Shown here: positions 36,007 through 44,903 of the stretch, piece after piece
Position numbering within the stretch: position 1 is the first letter of the stretch
Layout of the letters: each line of letters starts with the position of its first letter
Origin: Stenotrophomonas sp. BIGb0135
GTDB taxonomy: Bacteria > Pseudomonadota > Gammaproteobacteria > Xanthomonadales > Xanthomonadaceae
Length of the DNA stretch: 64,000 bases
Direction: 5' to 3'
Assembly (NCBI RefSeq): GCF_024810105.1
Contig: NZ_JANUDX010000006.1
Coordinates: 124,001-188,000, forward strand
The notes under the pieces: generated by a model
The model's input: only the letters and a program-made list of their open reading frames with translations
Told to the model about the DNA's origin: nothing
Database searches by the model: none
Made by a program: the position numbers and the translations under genes

Positions 36007-36483
36007 ATGCCCTATCGCTCCCCCACCTCGCCCACGCGGGTGAGTTATCACGCCATCGGCCGCCGCTGCAACCTGGTCGAGCAACGCCTGCTGTGCGCGC
36101 TGCGCCGTGTCGGCGATCCGGCCACCCGCGTCGAGGCCGTCGCGCTGCTCGATGGCCTGGGACTGGACGCCGATGGCACCCGTGCCTTCACCGAGCTGGT
36201 GCCCCTGCTGCCGACCGGCCAGGCACCGATCGACCTGTTACAACCGGGTTCGCCATTCATCGGTGCCACCGAACTGGACCTGCTTGCCTGCGTGCACCGG
36301 TTGTCGCAATGGCGGCGTCCGCAGCCGCGCGTGGACCGCGACACGGCCGAGGTCACCGCCCTGCGCAGCCAACTGGCACGCTGCGCGCGCAGTGCCCGCG
36401 ATGCACGCCTCGGCCTGCGCCTGACCGCGCTGTCGCCGGTGGGACTGCGCCTGCTTGATCCATCGGCGTGGGTACGCACCTGA
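36007..36483 (+). CDS. Hypothetical protein downstream of usp
   Basis: A 158-residue basic, arginine-rich protein, probably helical, without signal peptide or membrane segment. Patches such as RRCNLVEQRLLCALRRVG and ALRSQLARCARSARDARLGLRL suggest amphipathic helices. It starts 18 bases after the usp stop and is probably co-transcribed. I do not recognise it. The following 130 bases up to the diguanylate cyclase stop hold nothing I can name. Confidence 0.6.
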   Translation: MPYRSPTSPTRVSYHAIGRRCNLVEQRLLCALRRVGDPATRVEAVALLDGLGLDADGTRAFTELVPLLPTGQAPIDLLQPGSPFIGATELDLLACVHRLSQWRRPQPRVDRDTAEVTALRSQLARCARSARDARLGLRLTALSPVGLRLLDPSAWVRT

Positions 36484-36613
36484 CTGGATCGCCAGCTGCT
36501 GCGCAGGCAGCATCGCGCCGCATTGGCCCCCACCCAGGTGCTGGCCAGGCGTCGCGGGGCAGCCGCCGTGGACCCCGGGCTGCCCGACCAGAACGACGAC
36601 ACCGCGCAACCGC

Positions 36614-38068
36614 TCAGGTGGGGCGGGCAGCATGGGCCATGGCATCGGGCGGGTGGCCTTCAACCACGCGATTGCGGCCGGCGTGCTTGGCCTCGTACAG
36701 CGCCACGTCCGTTGCGGCCAGCAGCGACCCCGGATCGGCGAGGCCGACCTGGCCGACCCATGCCACGCCGATGCTGACGGTCACGCCGATCTGGCTGACC
36801 GCATCGGGCGCGGCCAGGCGCAGGCGCTCCACCGCGCGGCGCATCGTCTCGGCCAGCGCCAGCACGCCCTCGCGCGAGGTGGACGGCACGACGACGGCAA
36901 ATTCCTCGCCGCCATAGCGGGCCACCACGTCGGTGCCGCGGGTGGCGCAACCGGCCAGCGCGGTGGCGACCGCACGCAGGCAGGCATCCCCCAGCGGGTG
37001 GCCGAAGCGGTCGTTGAACTGCTTGAAGTGGTCGATGTCCACCATCAACAACCCCATGCCCTGCCCGCTGCGCCGCGCCCGGCTCCACTCGGCCTGCAGC
37101 ACCTGGTCGAACTGGCGGCGGTTGGCCACCCCGGTCAGGCCATCCACCCGCGCCAGCACGTCCAGCTGGTCCTGGCGCTCCATCGCGCGCACCTGCATGA
37201 CCACCCCGCGCAGGCCGGAGCCCAGCGTGGCCATCGCGAACCCGACCACCGCCAACCCTGCGTGCGTGTCCACCATCAGCGCCGAGACCACCAGCAACGC
37301 GGCCGGCAGGATCAACGGACTGCCCGCGCGCACCGCCAGGGCCAGCCGGCGCGGCGAGGTGTCGGCGCGTTCCGGATCGCCACGCAGCGCCATCCCCGCC
37401 AGCAGCAGGAACGGTGCATCGATCAGCACGTCGGTGGGCCCACCGTAGCTGGCCTCGGTGGCCACGTGGTTGATGTACAAGGCCATCAGCATGTACAGCC
37501 ACGCGTAGATCGCCAGCGTGCGGAAAAATACGCGCCGCGCGGCATCCCCGCTGGCCAGGTAACGCACCAGCGCGAACACCGCGATGAACAGGTTCTCGAT
37601 GTCGAACATCAGGCGCAGGTTGTCCACGCCCGGCGCCGGCGCGTCGCTCAGGGTGGCGAAGGAAAAGGTGTGCACGAAGAACAGGTAGCCCAGCAGCAGG
37701 GCCAGCGCACCATCGATGACGATCAGGTACCACGGCTCGTGGCGCGGATGGGCCATCGCGAGGGTGAGCGGCACCCCGTACAACACGTACAGCAGCATGC
37801 TCGCCCCGGGCGTGGCATCGGCGTTGCCCAGGCCGATCTCCTGGTACATGTTCAGCGCCATGCCGCCGGCCCATAGCAGCATGCCCAGCGCCAGCGACAG
37901 CCAGCCCACCCGCATGTCGCTGCGCCACGCCCGCCGCGCGCAGGCCAGCGCTGCCAGCAGCGGTGCGCCGACCAGGAACGAGAACGAGACCGCCTGCGCG
38001 TGGCCAGGCAACAGCACCAGGGCCACTCCGTGGCACAGCATGTACAACGCCGCCAAACCTGCCGCCAT
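36614..38068 (-). CDS. Membrane-bound diguanylate cyclase (GGDEF)
   Basis: A 484-residue protein with about eight hydrophobic segments in residues 1-285 (for example LAALYMLCHGVALVLLPG and WYLIVIDGALALLLGYLFF), followed by a C-terminal GGDEF domain. The active-site signature is GGEEF (ARYGGEEFAVVVP), and an RxxD inhibitory site (RGTD) stands five residues before it, so the enzyme should make cyclic di-GMP with product feedback. No EAL domain is present. The start is set at ATG 38068, at the beginning of the first membrane helix; an upstream in-frame ATG exists. Confidence 0.93.
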   Translation of the reverse strand: MAAGLAALYMLCHGVALVLLPGHAQAVSFSFLVGAPLLAALACARRAWRSDMRVGWLSLALGMLLWAGGMALNMYQEIGLGNADATPGASMLLYVLYGVPLTLAMAHPRHEPWYLIVIDGALALLLGYLFFVHTFSFATLSDAPAPGVDNLRLMFDIENLFIAVFALVRYLASGDAARRVFFRTLAIYAWLYMLMALYINHVATEASYGGPTDVLIDAPFLLLAGMALRGDPERADTSPRRLALAVRAGSPLILPAALLVVSALMVDTHAGLAVVGFAMATLGSGLRGVVMQVRAMERQDQLDVLARVDGLTGVANRRQFDQVLQAEWSRARRSGQGMGLLMVDIDHFKQFNDRFGHPLGDACLRAVATALAGCATRGTDVVARYGGEEFAVVVPSTSREGVLALAETMRRAVERLRLAAPDAVSQIGVTVSIGVAWVGQVGLADPGSLLAATDVALYEAKHAGRNRVVEGHPPDAMAHAARPT

Positions 38069-38251
38069 GCGATCCCCTGTCCGGATGCGGTGTCGGCCCA
38101 CCCTACCGCATTTGTGGAGCGGCGCCGATCCGCGATGTGATGCGCTTCACAACCTGTGCACGACAGGACACTCAGCTGCGCGTCAGCGATTTCACGGCCC
38201 GCGTGCAGGCCGCTGCGGCAAGGTGCAGGCGACCCTGTAGTGGAGCCTTCG

Positions 38252-39217
38252 ATGCCCTTGCGCCCGCGTGCCACCCTTTCGCTTCTCGTCCTTGCCCTGG
38301 CCAGCGCGGTGCCCGCGCTTGCCCAGCAGCCGGCCACCTTGCCGGCCCCGATCGCCGAATCCAGCGCGCCCTCCACCGGGCCGCGCTCTGACTTCCACGC
38401 GCAGGTGTTGCTGGACCGGGCGCATTTCTCGCCGGGCCAGATCGACGCGCTGCCCGGCTCCAACCAGAAGCGCGCGGTGGCCGGCTTCCAGGCCGCGCGC
38501 GGGCTCAAGGTGACCGGTGAACTGGACGATGCCACCTGGCAGGCGCTGCAGCCGGAGGCCACCCCGGCGCTGGCGCGCTACACCCTCACCGCCGAGGACG
38601 TGGCTGGCCCGTTCCAGCCGGTGCCGAAGAAACCGGCCGACCAGGCCAAGCTGAAGGCGCTGTGCTTCGCCTCGGTGGAGGAAGCACTGGGCGAGCGTTT
38701 CCACGCCTCGCCGGACCTGCTGCGCGCCCTCAATCCCGGCGTGGACCTGGGCAAGGCCGGCAGCGAAATCCAGGTGCCCAACATCGCCGCGGCCACGTTG
38801 CCGAAGGCGGCCAAGCTGGTCATCGACAAGTCCGATTCGACGCTGCGCCTGTATGACGCGCAGGGCAAGGTGTATGCGCAGTTCCCGGTGTCCTCGGGCA
38901 GCAAGCACGACCCGTTGCCGATCGGCCAGTGGAAGATCCTCGGCATCTCGCGCGACCCCACCTTCCACTACAACCCCAAGCTGTTCTGGGACGCGAGCAA
39001 GAAGGAAAGCAAAGCGCTACTGCCGCCCGGCCCGAACAACCCGGTCGGGCGGGTCTGGATCGATATTTTCAAGCCGCACTATGGGCTGCACGGCACACCC
39101 GAGCCGGGCCACGTGGGCAAGACCGAATCGCACGGCTGCGTGCGCATGACCAATTGGGATGCACTGCTGGTGGCCGACGCGGTGGACGCCTCGGTACCGG
39201 TGGTCATGCAGGAGTGA
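38252..39217 (+). CDS. Periplasmic L,D-transpeptidase (YkuD) with peptidoglycan-binding domain
   Basis: A 321-residue protein with a signal peptide ([16 protein letters not shown]). Residues about 50-110 form a peptidoglycan-binding domain ([34 protein letters not shown]), and the C-terminal half is a YkuD domain with the catalytic block [10 protein letters not shown] and [11 protein letters not shown] (catalytic Cys and His). Such enzymes make 3-3 peptide crosslinks or attach lipoproteins to peptidoglycan. Its stop lies five bases before the M23 peptidase gene, so the pair is one cell-wall operon. Confidence 0.94.
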   Translation: MPLRPRATLSLLVLALASAVPALAQQPATLPAPIAESSAPSTGPRSDFHAQVLLDRAHFSPGQIDALPGSNQKRAVAGFQAARGLKVTGELDDATWQALQPEATPALARYTLTAEDVAGPFQPVPKKPADQAKLKALCFASVEEALGERFHASPDLLRALNPGVDLGKAGSEIQVPNIAAATLPKAAKLVIDKSDSTLRLYDAQGKVYAQFPVSSGSKHDPLPIGQWKILGISRDPTFHYNPKLFWDASKKESKALLPPGPNNPVGRVWIDIFKPHYGLHGTPEPGHVGKTESHGCVRMTNWDALLVADAVDASVPVVMQE

Positions 39218-39221
39218 GCCG

Positions 39222-39920
39222 ATGAGCCTGCCAAAGCTGCTTGCATTGGGACTGGTGATCGGCGTGGTCGGCTGGTGGTGGCTGGGCCCGCGCGCGCCCT
39301 CGCCGGGACTGGCGGCGCCCGCTGCCAGCGCCCTGCCCGCCGCCGCACGCGCCGAGCCTGCCGCGCTCACCGCACCGGCGCGTGCGTTGCCGGCAGCGAT
39401 GGCCGGCACGACGCCGGCACCGACGGCACCCGCGCCCGCTGCACCGTTGGCGGCCCCGGCCGGCAGCCCTGGTGGCGCAGGCACGCTGCTGCTACCGGTG
39501 CAGGGCATCGGCGCCGCGCAGCTGCAGGACACCTTCACCGACGCCCGCAGCGAGGGTCGGGTGCACGATGCGATCGACATCCTCGCGCCTGCCGGCACCC
39601 CGGTGCTGGCGGTGGCCGACGGCACCATCGAGAAGCTGTTCGACAGCGACCGCGGCGGCCTGACCGTCTACCAGTTCGAACCCGGCGGCCGCTACTGCTA
39701 CTACTACGCCCACCTCGAGCGCTACGCGGACGGGCTGGCCGAGAAGCAGGCGGTCACCCGCGGCCAGGTCATCGGCTACGTAGGCAGCACCGGCAATGCC
39801 AGCCCCCAGGCCCCGCACCTGCACTTCGAGATCCACCGGCTGGGGCCGGAAAAGCAGTGGTGGAAGGGCGAATCGCTCAACCCCTACCCGGTTCTGCGCG
39901 GGGATCAGGGGCTGCCGTAA
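39222..39920 (+). CDS. M23-family peptidoglycan endopeptidase
   Basis: A 232-residue protein with an N-terminal membrane anchor or signal (LLALGLVIGVVGWWWLG), an alanine/proline-rich linker (residues 25-85), and a lysostaphin-like M23 domain. The zinc-binding motifs are HDAIDI (HxxxD) and HLHFEIH (HxH), so the site is complete. These enzymes cleave peptide crosslinks in the periplasm. Translational proximity to the L,D-transpeptidase suggests coordinated crosslink remodelling. Confidence 0.93.
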   Translation: MSLPKLLALGLVIGVVGWWWLGPRAPSPGLAAPAASALPAAARAEPAALTAPARALPAAMAGTTPAPTAPAPAAPLAAPAGSPGGAGTLLLPVQGIGAAQLQDTFTDARSEGRVHDAIDILAPAGTPVLAVADGTIEKLFDSDRGGLTVYQFEPGGRYCYYYAHLERYADGLAEKQAVTRGQVIGYVGSTGNASPQAPHLHFEIHRLGPEKQWWKGESLNPYPVLRGDQGLP

Positions 39921-40043
39921 GCCGCCCCGGGCCACGCCTGAACCGCTTGAACGGGCCGCCGATGGCCGGCCCGCCCCGAAGATGCGAAAATCCCTTCCCC
40001 TTCCAGGCGGGCGCATCGGCGCCGGCCGCATTCCCGAGATTCC

Positions 40044-40904
40044 GTGAAGACCCCCCAAGGACTGCAGGCGCTGATCGACGACGGCGTGATCGATGAAGTA
40101 ATGCGCCCGCTCAAGAGCGGCAAGGAAGCGGCCGTGTACGTGGTGCGCAGCGGCGACGACGTGCGCTGCGCCAAGGTCTACAAGGACATGGCCCAGCGCA
40201 GCTTCCAGCAGCGCGTGCAGTACCAGGAGGGCCGCAAGGTGCGCGGCAGCCGCGAGGCGCGTGCCGTGGGCAAGGCCAGCAAGTACGGGCGCAAGCAGCA
40301 GGAAACCGCCTGGAAGAACACCGAGGTGGACGCGCTGTACCAGCTGCGCGACGCCGGCGTGCGCGTGCCCGAGCCGTACGGTTACTACCATGGCGTGCTG
40401 GTGATGGAACTGGTCACCGACGCCGACGGCTTCTCCGCTGCGCGGCTGGGCGAAGTGGAACTAGAGCCTGACCAGGCCCGGGAGTTCCACCAGACCCTGG
40501 TCCGCCAGGTGGTGCGCATGCTCTGCTGCGGCCTGATCCACGGCGACCTCTCGCCGTACAACGTGCTGGTGGGCCCGGATGGCCCGGTGGTGATCGACTT
40601 CCCGCAGGTGGTCAGTGCCGGCGGCAACAATGCCGCACGCAGCATGCTGCTGCGCGACGTCAACAACCTCACCGCCTACCTCGGCCGTTTCGCCCCGGAG
40701 TTGCTGGACAGTTGGTACGGCGAGGAGATGTGGGCGCTGTTCGAAGCGGGTGAGCTGTTGCCCGACAGCGCGCTGACCGGCACCTTCGTGCACGACGAAT
40801 CGACCATCGACCTGGACAGCGTGCGCCACGCGATCAACGATGCGCGCGAAGAAGCGCTGATCCGCCAGCAGGGCCGCGAGGCGGCCGAAGAAGAAGACGC
40901 GTAG
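40044..40904 (+). CDS. RIO1-family atypical serine kinase
   Basis: A 286-residue RIO-type kinase starting at GTG. The nucleotide loop is LKSGKEAAVYVVRSGD (replacing the glycine-rich loop, as in RIO kinases), the ATP lysine is in RCAKVYKDM, the catalytic loop is LIHGDLSPYNVLV and the metal-binding Asp is in VVIDFPQ. All catalytic residues are present. Bacterial RIO proteins of this type are common in gammaproteobacteria; the target is not established. The gene ends with acidic residues, and its TAG stop is part of the first SMAG palindrome of the array that follows. Confidence 0.92.
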   Translation: MKTPQGLQALIDDGVIDEVMRPLKSGKEAAVYVVRSGDDVRCAKVYKDMAQRSFQQRVQYQEGRKVRGSREARAVGKASKYGRKQQETAWKNTEVDALYQLRDAGVRVPEPYGYYHGVLVMELVTDADGFSAARLGEVELEPDQAREFHQTLVRQVVRMLCCGLIHGDLSPYNVLVGPDGPVVIDFPQVVSAGGNNAARSMLLRDVNNLTAYLGRFAPELLDSWYGEEMWALFEAGELLPDSALTGTFVHDESTIDLDSVRHAINDAREEALIRQQGREAAEEEDA

Positions 40905-41745
40905 ATCCACGCCATGCGTGGATGAAACGCCCAGGATCGGCCCCACGCCCGCGCAGCCACCCGGCATGGCGGCAGCCACCCATGGGGTGGCTCTACGCGC
41001 TATCCGTTGTGTTGATCCACGCGATGCGTGGCTTTGTCGCGGATTCGGCATGGCGGCAGCCACCCATGGGGTGGCTCTACGCGTGATCCGCTGGGTTGAT
41101 CCACGGGATGCGTGGTGGTTGGTTGCGTAGATCCACGCCATGCGTGGATGAAACGCCCGGGATCGGTCCCGCGCCCGGGCAGCCATCCGGCATGGCGCCA
41201 GCCACCCATCGGGTGGCTCTACGCGTGATCCGTTGGGTTGATCCGCACGCGATGCGTGGCTGCGTCGCGGTTCGGCATGGCGCCAGCCACCCATGGGGTG
41301 GCTCTACGCGTGGTCCGTTGGGTTGATCCACGGGATGCGTGGTGGTTGGTTGCGTAGATCCACGCCATGCGTGGATGAAACGCCCGGGATCGGTCCCGCG
41401 CCCGAGCAGCCATCCGGCATGGCGCTAGCCACCCATGGGGTGGCTCTACGCGTGATCCGTTGGGTGATCCGCACGCGATGCGTGGCTGTGTCGCGGTTCG
41501 GCATGGCGCTAGCCACCCATGGGGTGGCTCTACGCGTGCTCCGTTGGGTTGATCCGCACGCGATGCGTGGCTGTGTCGCGGATTCGGCATGGCGGCAGCC
41601 ACCCATGGGGTGGCTCTACGCGTGATCCGTTGGGTTGATCCACGGGATGCGTGGCGGCTGGTTGCGTAGATCCACGCCATGCGTGGATGAAACGCCCGGG
41701 ATCGGTCCCGCGCCCGGGCAGCCATCCGTTGGGTGGCGTTTACGC
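40901..41745. repeat. Dense SMAG palindrome array with higher-order units
   Basis: About 840 bases composed almost wholly of alternating SMAG-type palindromes. Plus-strand units GTAGATCCACGCCATGCGTG start at 40901, 41127, 41354 and 41666. Minus-strand units with the stem CCACCCATGGGGTGG and a CTCTAC end, and headless units GATCCGCACGCGATGCGTGG, lie between them. Plus-unit spacing of 226, 227 and 312 shows amplification of composite blocks. Both ends reach into coding sequence: TAG of the RIO kinase at the left and TAA of frmB at the right. Reading frames through the array are spurious. Confidence 0.95.
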
Positions 41746-42570
41746 GTGCAGCGCCTTGGCGTGGTGCGCGATGTGGTCGCCGATGAAGCTGCTGATGAAG
41801 TAGTAGCTGTGATCGTACCCGGGCTGCAGGCGCAACTGCAGCGGGTGGCCGGCGGCGGTGCAGGCGGCCTGCAGCCACTGCGGCTGCAGCTGGGTGTCCA
41901 GGAATTCGTCGCCACCGCCCTGGTCCACCAGCAGCGGCAGCTTCTCTTCGGCCGTGGCCACCAGTTCGCTGGCATCCCACGCCGCCCAGCGGCTGCGGTC
42001 TTCGCCCAGGTACGCGGTGAACGCCTTCTGGCCCCACGGCACGCGGGTCGGTGCGACGATCGGCGAGAACGCCGAGACGCTGCGGTAGCGGCCCGGGTTC
42101 TTCAGCGCGATCACCAAGGCGCCGTGGCCGCCCATCGAATGCCCGCTGATGCTGCGCGCACCGCTTGCCGGCAGGTGGGCTTCCACCAGCGCCGGCAGTT
42201 CGTCCACGATGTAGTCGTACATGCGGTAGTGCGCGGCCCACGGCTGCTCGGTAGCGTTGAGGTAAAAACCTGCGCCCTTGCCCAGGTCGTAGCCTTCGGC
42301 GTCGGCGACGTCGTCACCACGCGGGCTGGTATCCGGCGCTACCAGGATCACCCCATGCTCGGCGGCGTAGCGCTGCGCGCCGGACTTGGTGATGAAGTTC
42401 TGCTCGGTGCAGGTCAGCCCGCTCAGCCAGTACAGCACCGGCAGCTTCTGCGAGGCGGCCTGCGGTGGCAGGTACACCGCCACCTTCATGTCACAGCCCA
42501 GCACCTGCGAGCGGTGCTGGTAGACGTCCTGCCAACCGCCGAAGGCGGCGCGATGTTCGATGCGTTCCAT
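41740..42570 (-). CDS. frmB: S-formylglutathione hydrolase
   Basis: A 276-residue alpha/beta-hydrolase of the esterase D family. The nucleophile elbow is SISGHSMGGHGAL (GxSxG), the catalytic Asp lies near LLVDQGGGDEFL and the His in GYDHSYYFISSFIGDH. The N-terminal QVLGCDMKVAVYLPPQA and LPVLYWLSGLTCTEQNF are typical. It hydrolyses S-formylglutathione to formate and glutathione, the second step of formaldehyde detoxification. It is the last gene of the frm cluster, 10 bases after the YqcC-like gene. Its TAA stop falls at the edge of the SMAG array. Confidence 0.95.
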   Translation of the reverse strand: MERIEHRAAFGGWQDVYQHRSQVLGCDMKVAVYLPPQAASQKLPVLYWLSGLTCTEQNFITKSGAQRYAAEHGVILVAPDTSPRGDDVADAEGYDLGKGAGFYLNATEQPWAAHYRMYDYIVDELPALVEAHLPASGARSISGHSMGGHGALVIALKNPGRYRSVSAFSPIVAPTRVPWGQKAFTAYLGEDRSRWAAWDASELVATAEEKLPLLVDQGGGDEFLDTQLQPQWLQAACTAAGHPLQLRLQPGYDHSYYFISSFIGDHIAHHAKALHA

Positions 42571-42580
42571 GGGAGTTCCT

Positions 42581-42940
42581 TCAGGGGCGGCCGCGCGCAG
42601 GCGCGCCGCCGGTAGTGATGTCATGGTCCAGTTCCGCCAGCAGGTGCAACAAGGGCTCGCAGTCGTCCCGGCCGTCCAGGTTGCGTCGCGCCACCACCGC
42701 CACCTGGCTCTGCGGCGGCCATTGCCCGTCGCGGCGCGCTTCGTGCAGCCGCGGCAGGAAGACCTGCACCAGCCAATGCTCGAACGGCATCTCATCGATA
42801 CCGAACGGTGAATCGACGTGACGGGGTGGGCCGACCGGGCCCTGCAACCAGCCGAGCGCACGCAATGCCTGCTCGATCTGGTCGACCAGGGCATCACGCG
42901 CCGGCACGGCCGGACGCGTCCAGAGGTCGGTCAGTCGCAT
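42581..42940 (-). CDS. YqcC-like (DUF446) protein inside the frm operon
   Basis: A 119-residue soluble protein with the YqcC pattern: QIEQALRALGWLQGP, an acidic centre FGIDEMPFEHWLVQVFLPRLHE, and a C-terminal LLHLLAELDHDIT. In E. coli the homologue lies next to a pseudouridine synthase, but here it sits between frmA and frmB with gaps of 7 and 10 bases, so it is co-transcribed with formaldehyde genes. Function is unknown; a link to this pathway is only contextual. Confidence 0.88.
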   Translation of the reverse strand: MRLTDLWTRPAVPARDALVDQIEQALRALGWLQGPVGPPRHVDSPFGIDEMPFEHWLVQVFLPRLHEARRDGQWPPQSQVAVVARRNLDGRDDCEPLLHLLAELDHDITTGGAPARGRP

Positions 42941-42947
42941 GTGCGGC

Positions 42948-44388
<1,441 letters not shown>

Positions 44389-44407
44389 GGGCCGAGGACC
44401 GGTGAAC

Positions 44408-44426
44408 TATACTGGGGGATAGTATA
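44408..44426 (-). promoter_or_regulatory. Predicted FrmR operator
   Basis: TATACT-GGGGGAT-AGTATA, a perfect 6-base inverted repeat around a G-tract. CsoR/RcnR-family repressors bind such A/T-flanked G/C tracts. It lies 20-38 bases upstream of the frmR ATG and probably overlaps the -10 region. Confidence 0.8.
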
Positions 44427-44903
44427 CACATGGCGCCGGACCCAGCGTCATGCCCCCTCCGCGAACGGGCGCCATGGCCCGATCCCACTTCTGGGCGCTT
44501 GTCGCGCCGGCGCGCCACCGTGCCGCCATGCCTCTGGAGCGCCCGACGCTGCTGGAGGCGCTGGTCCGCGCCATCCTGCGCTGGTGCGGGCATTTCCAGC
44601 GCCATCCCCCCCCTCTCCTGCCGGAGCAGCTGTGGGCCGCCGCGTCTGTGATCCATGACGGGTGCAGCGAGGATGGTTCCGACTGCTTTCGCGGCGGGTG
44701 GACCGGGTGCGAAGCAGCATGCCTGCGCGACGCACTGCGCGATCCGGATTCACGTTGCGCGCACCCGCGCGTCCCGGCCTCTGCACAAGGCGGCGGCGAG
44801 AACATGTATTTGCAACGGTTTGCATGGCGCTTTCCCAGCATTTGCATATCACCCGGAGCGCTACACCCCTAGAGTTCGCGGCCTCACGCACCTGTGCCGC
44901 CCA
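44427..44903. other. Long spacer upstream of autotransporter, no supportable gene
   Basis: Between the frmR operator and the autotransporter start there are about 480 bases. Frames here have no ribosome site or recognisable product. Near the autotransporter the hexamer TTTGCA occurs three times (44809, 44819, 44841), twice as TTTGCAT, and may mark the promoter or a regulator site. No SMAG unit is present. Confidence 0.5.

Noticed and set aside
40918..41745. Several open frames through the SMAG array
   Set aside because: They arise from repeated palindromes lacking stops in some frames. Products are repetitive and lack ribosome sites.
44450..44872. A 140-codon plus-strand frame between frmR and the autotransporter
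   Set aside because: No ribosome binding site, unusual composition and no recognisable domain; the region looks noncoding.
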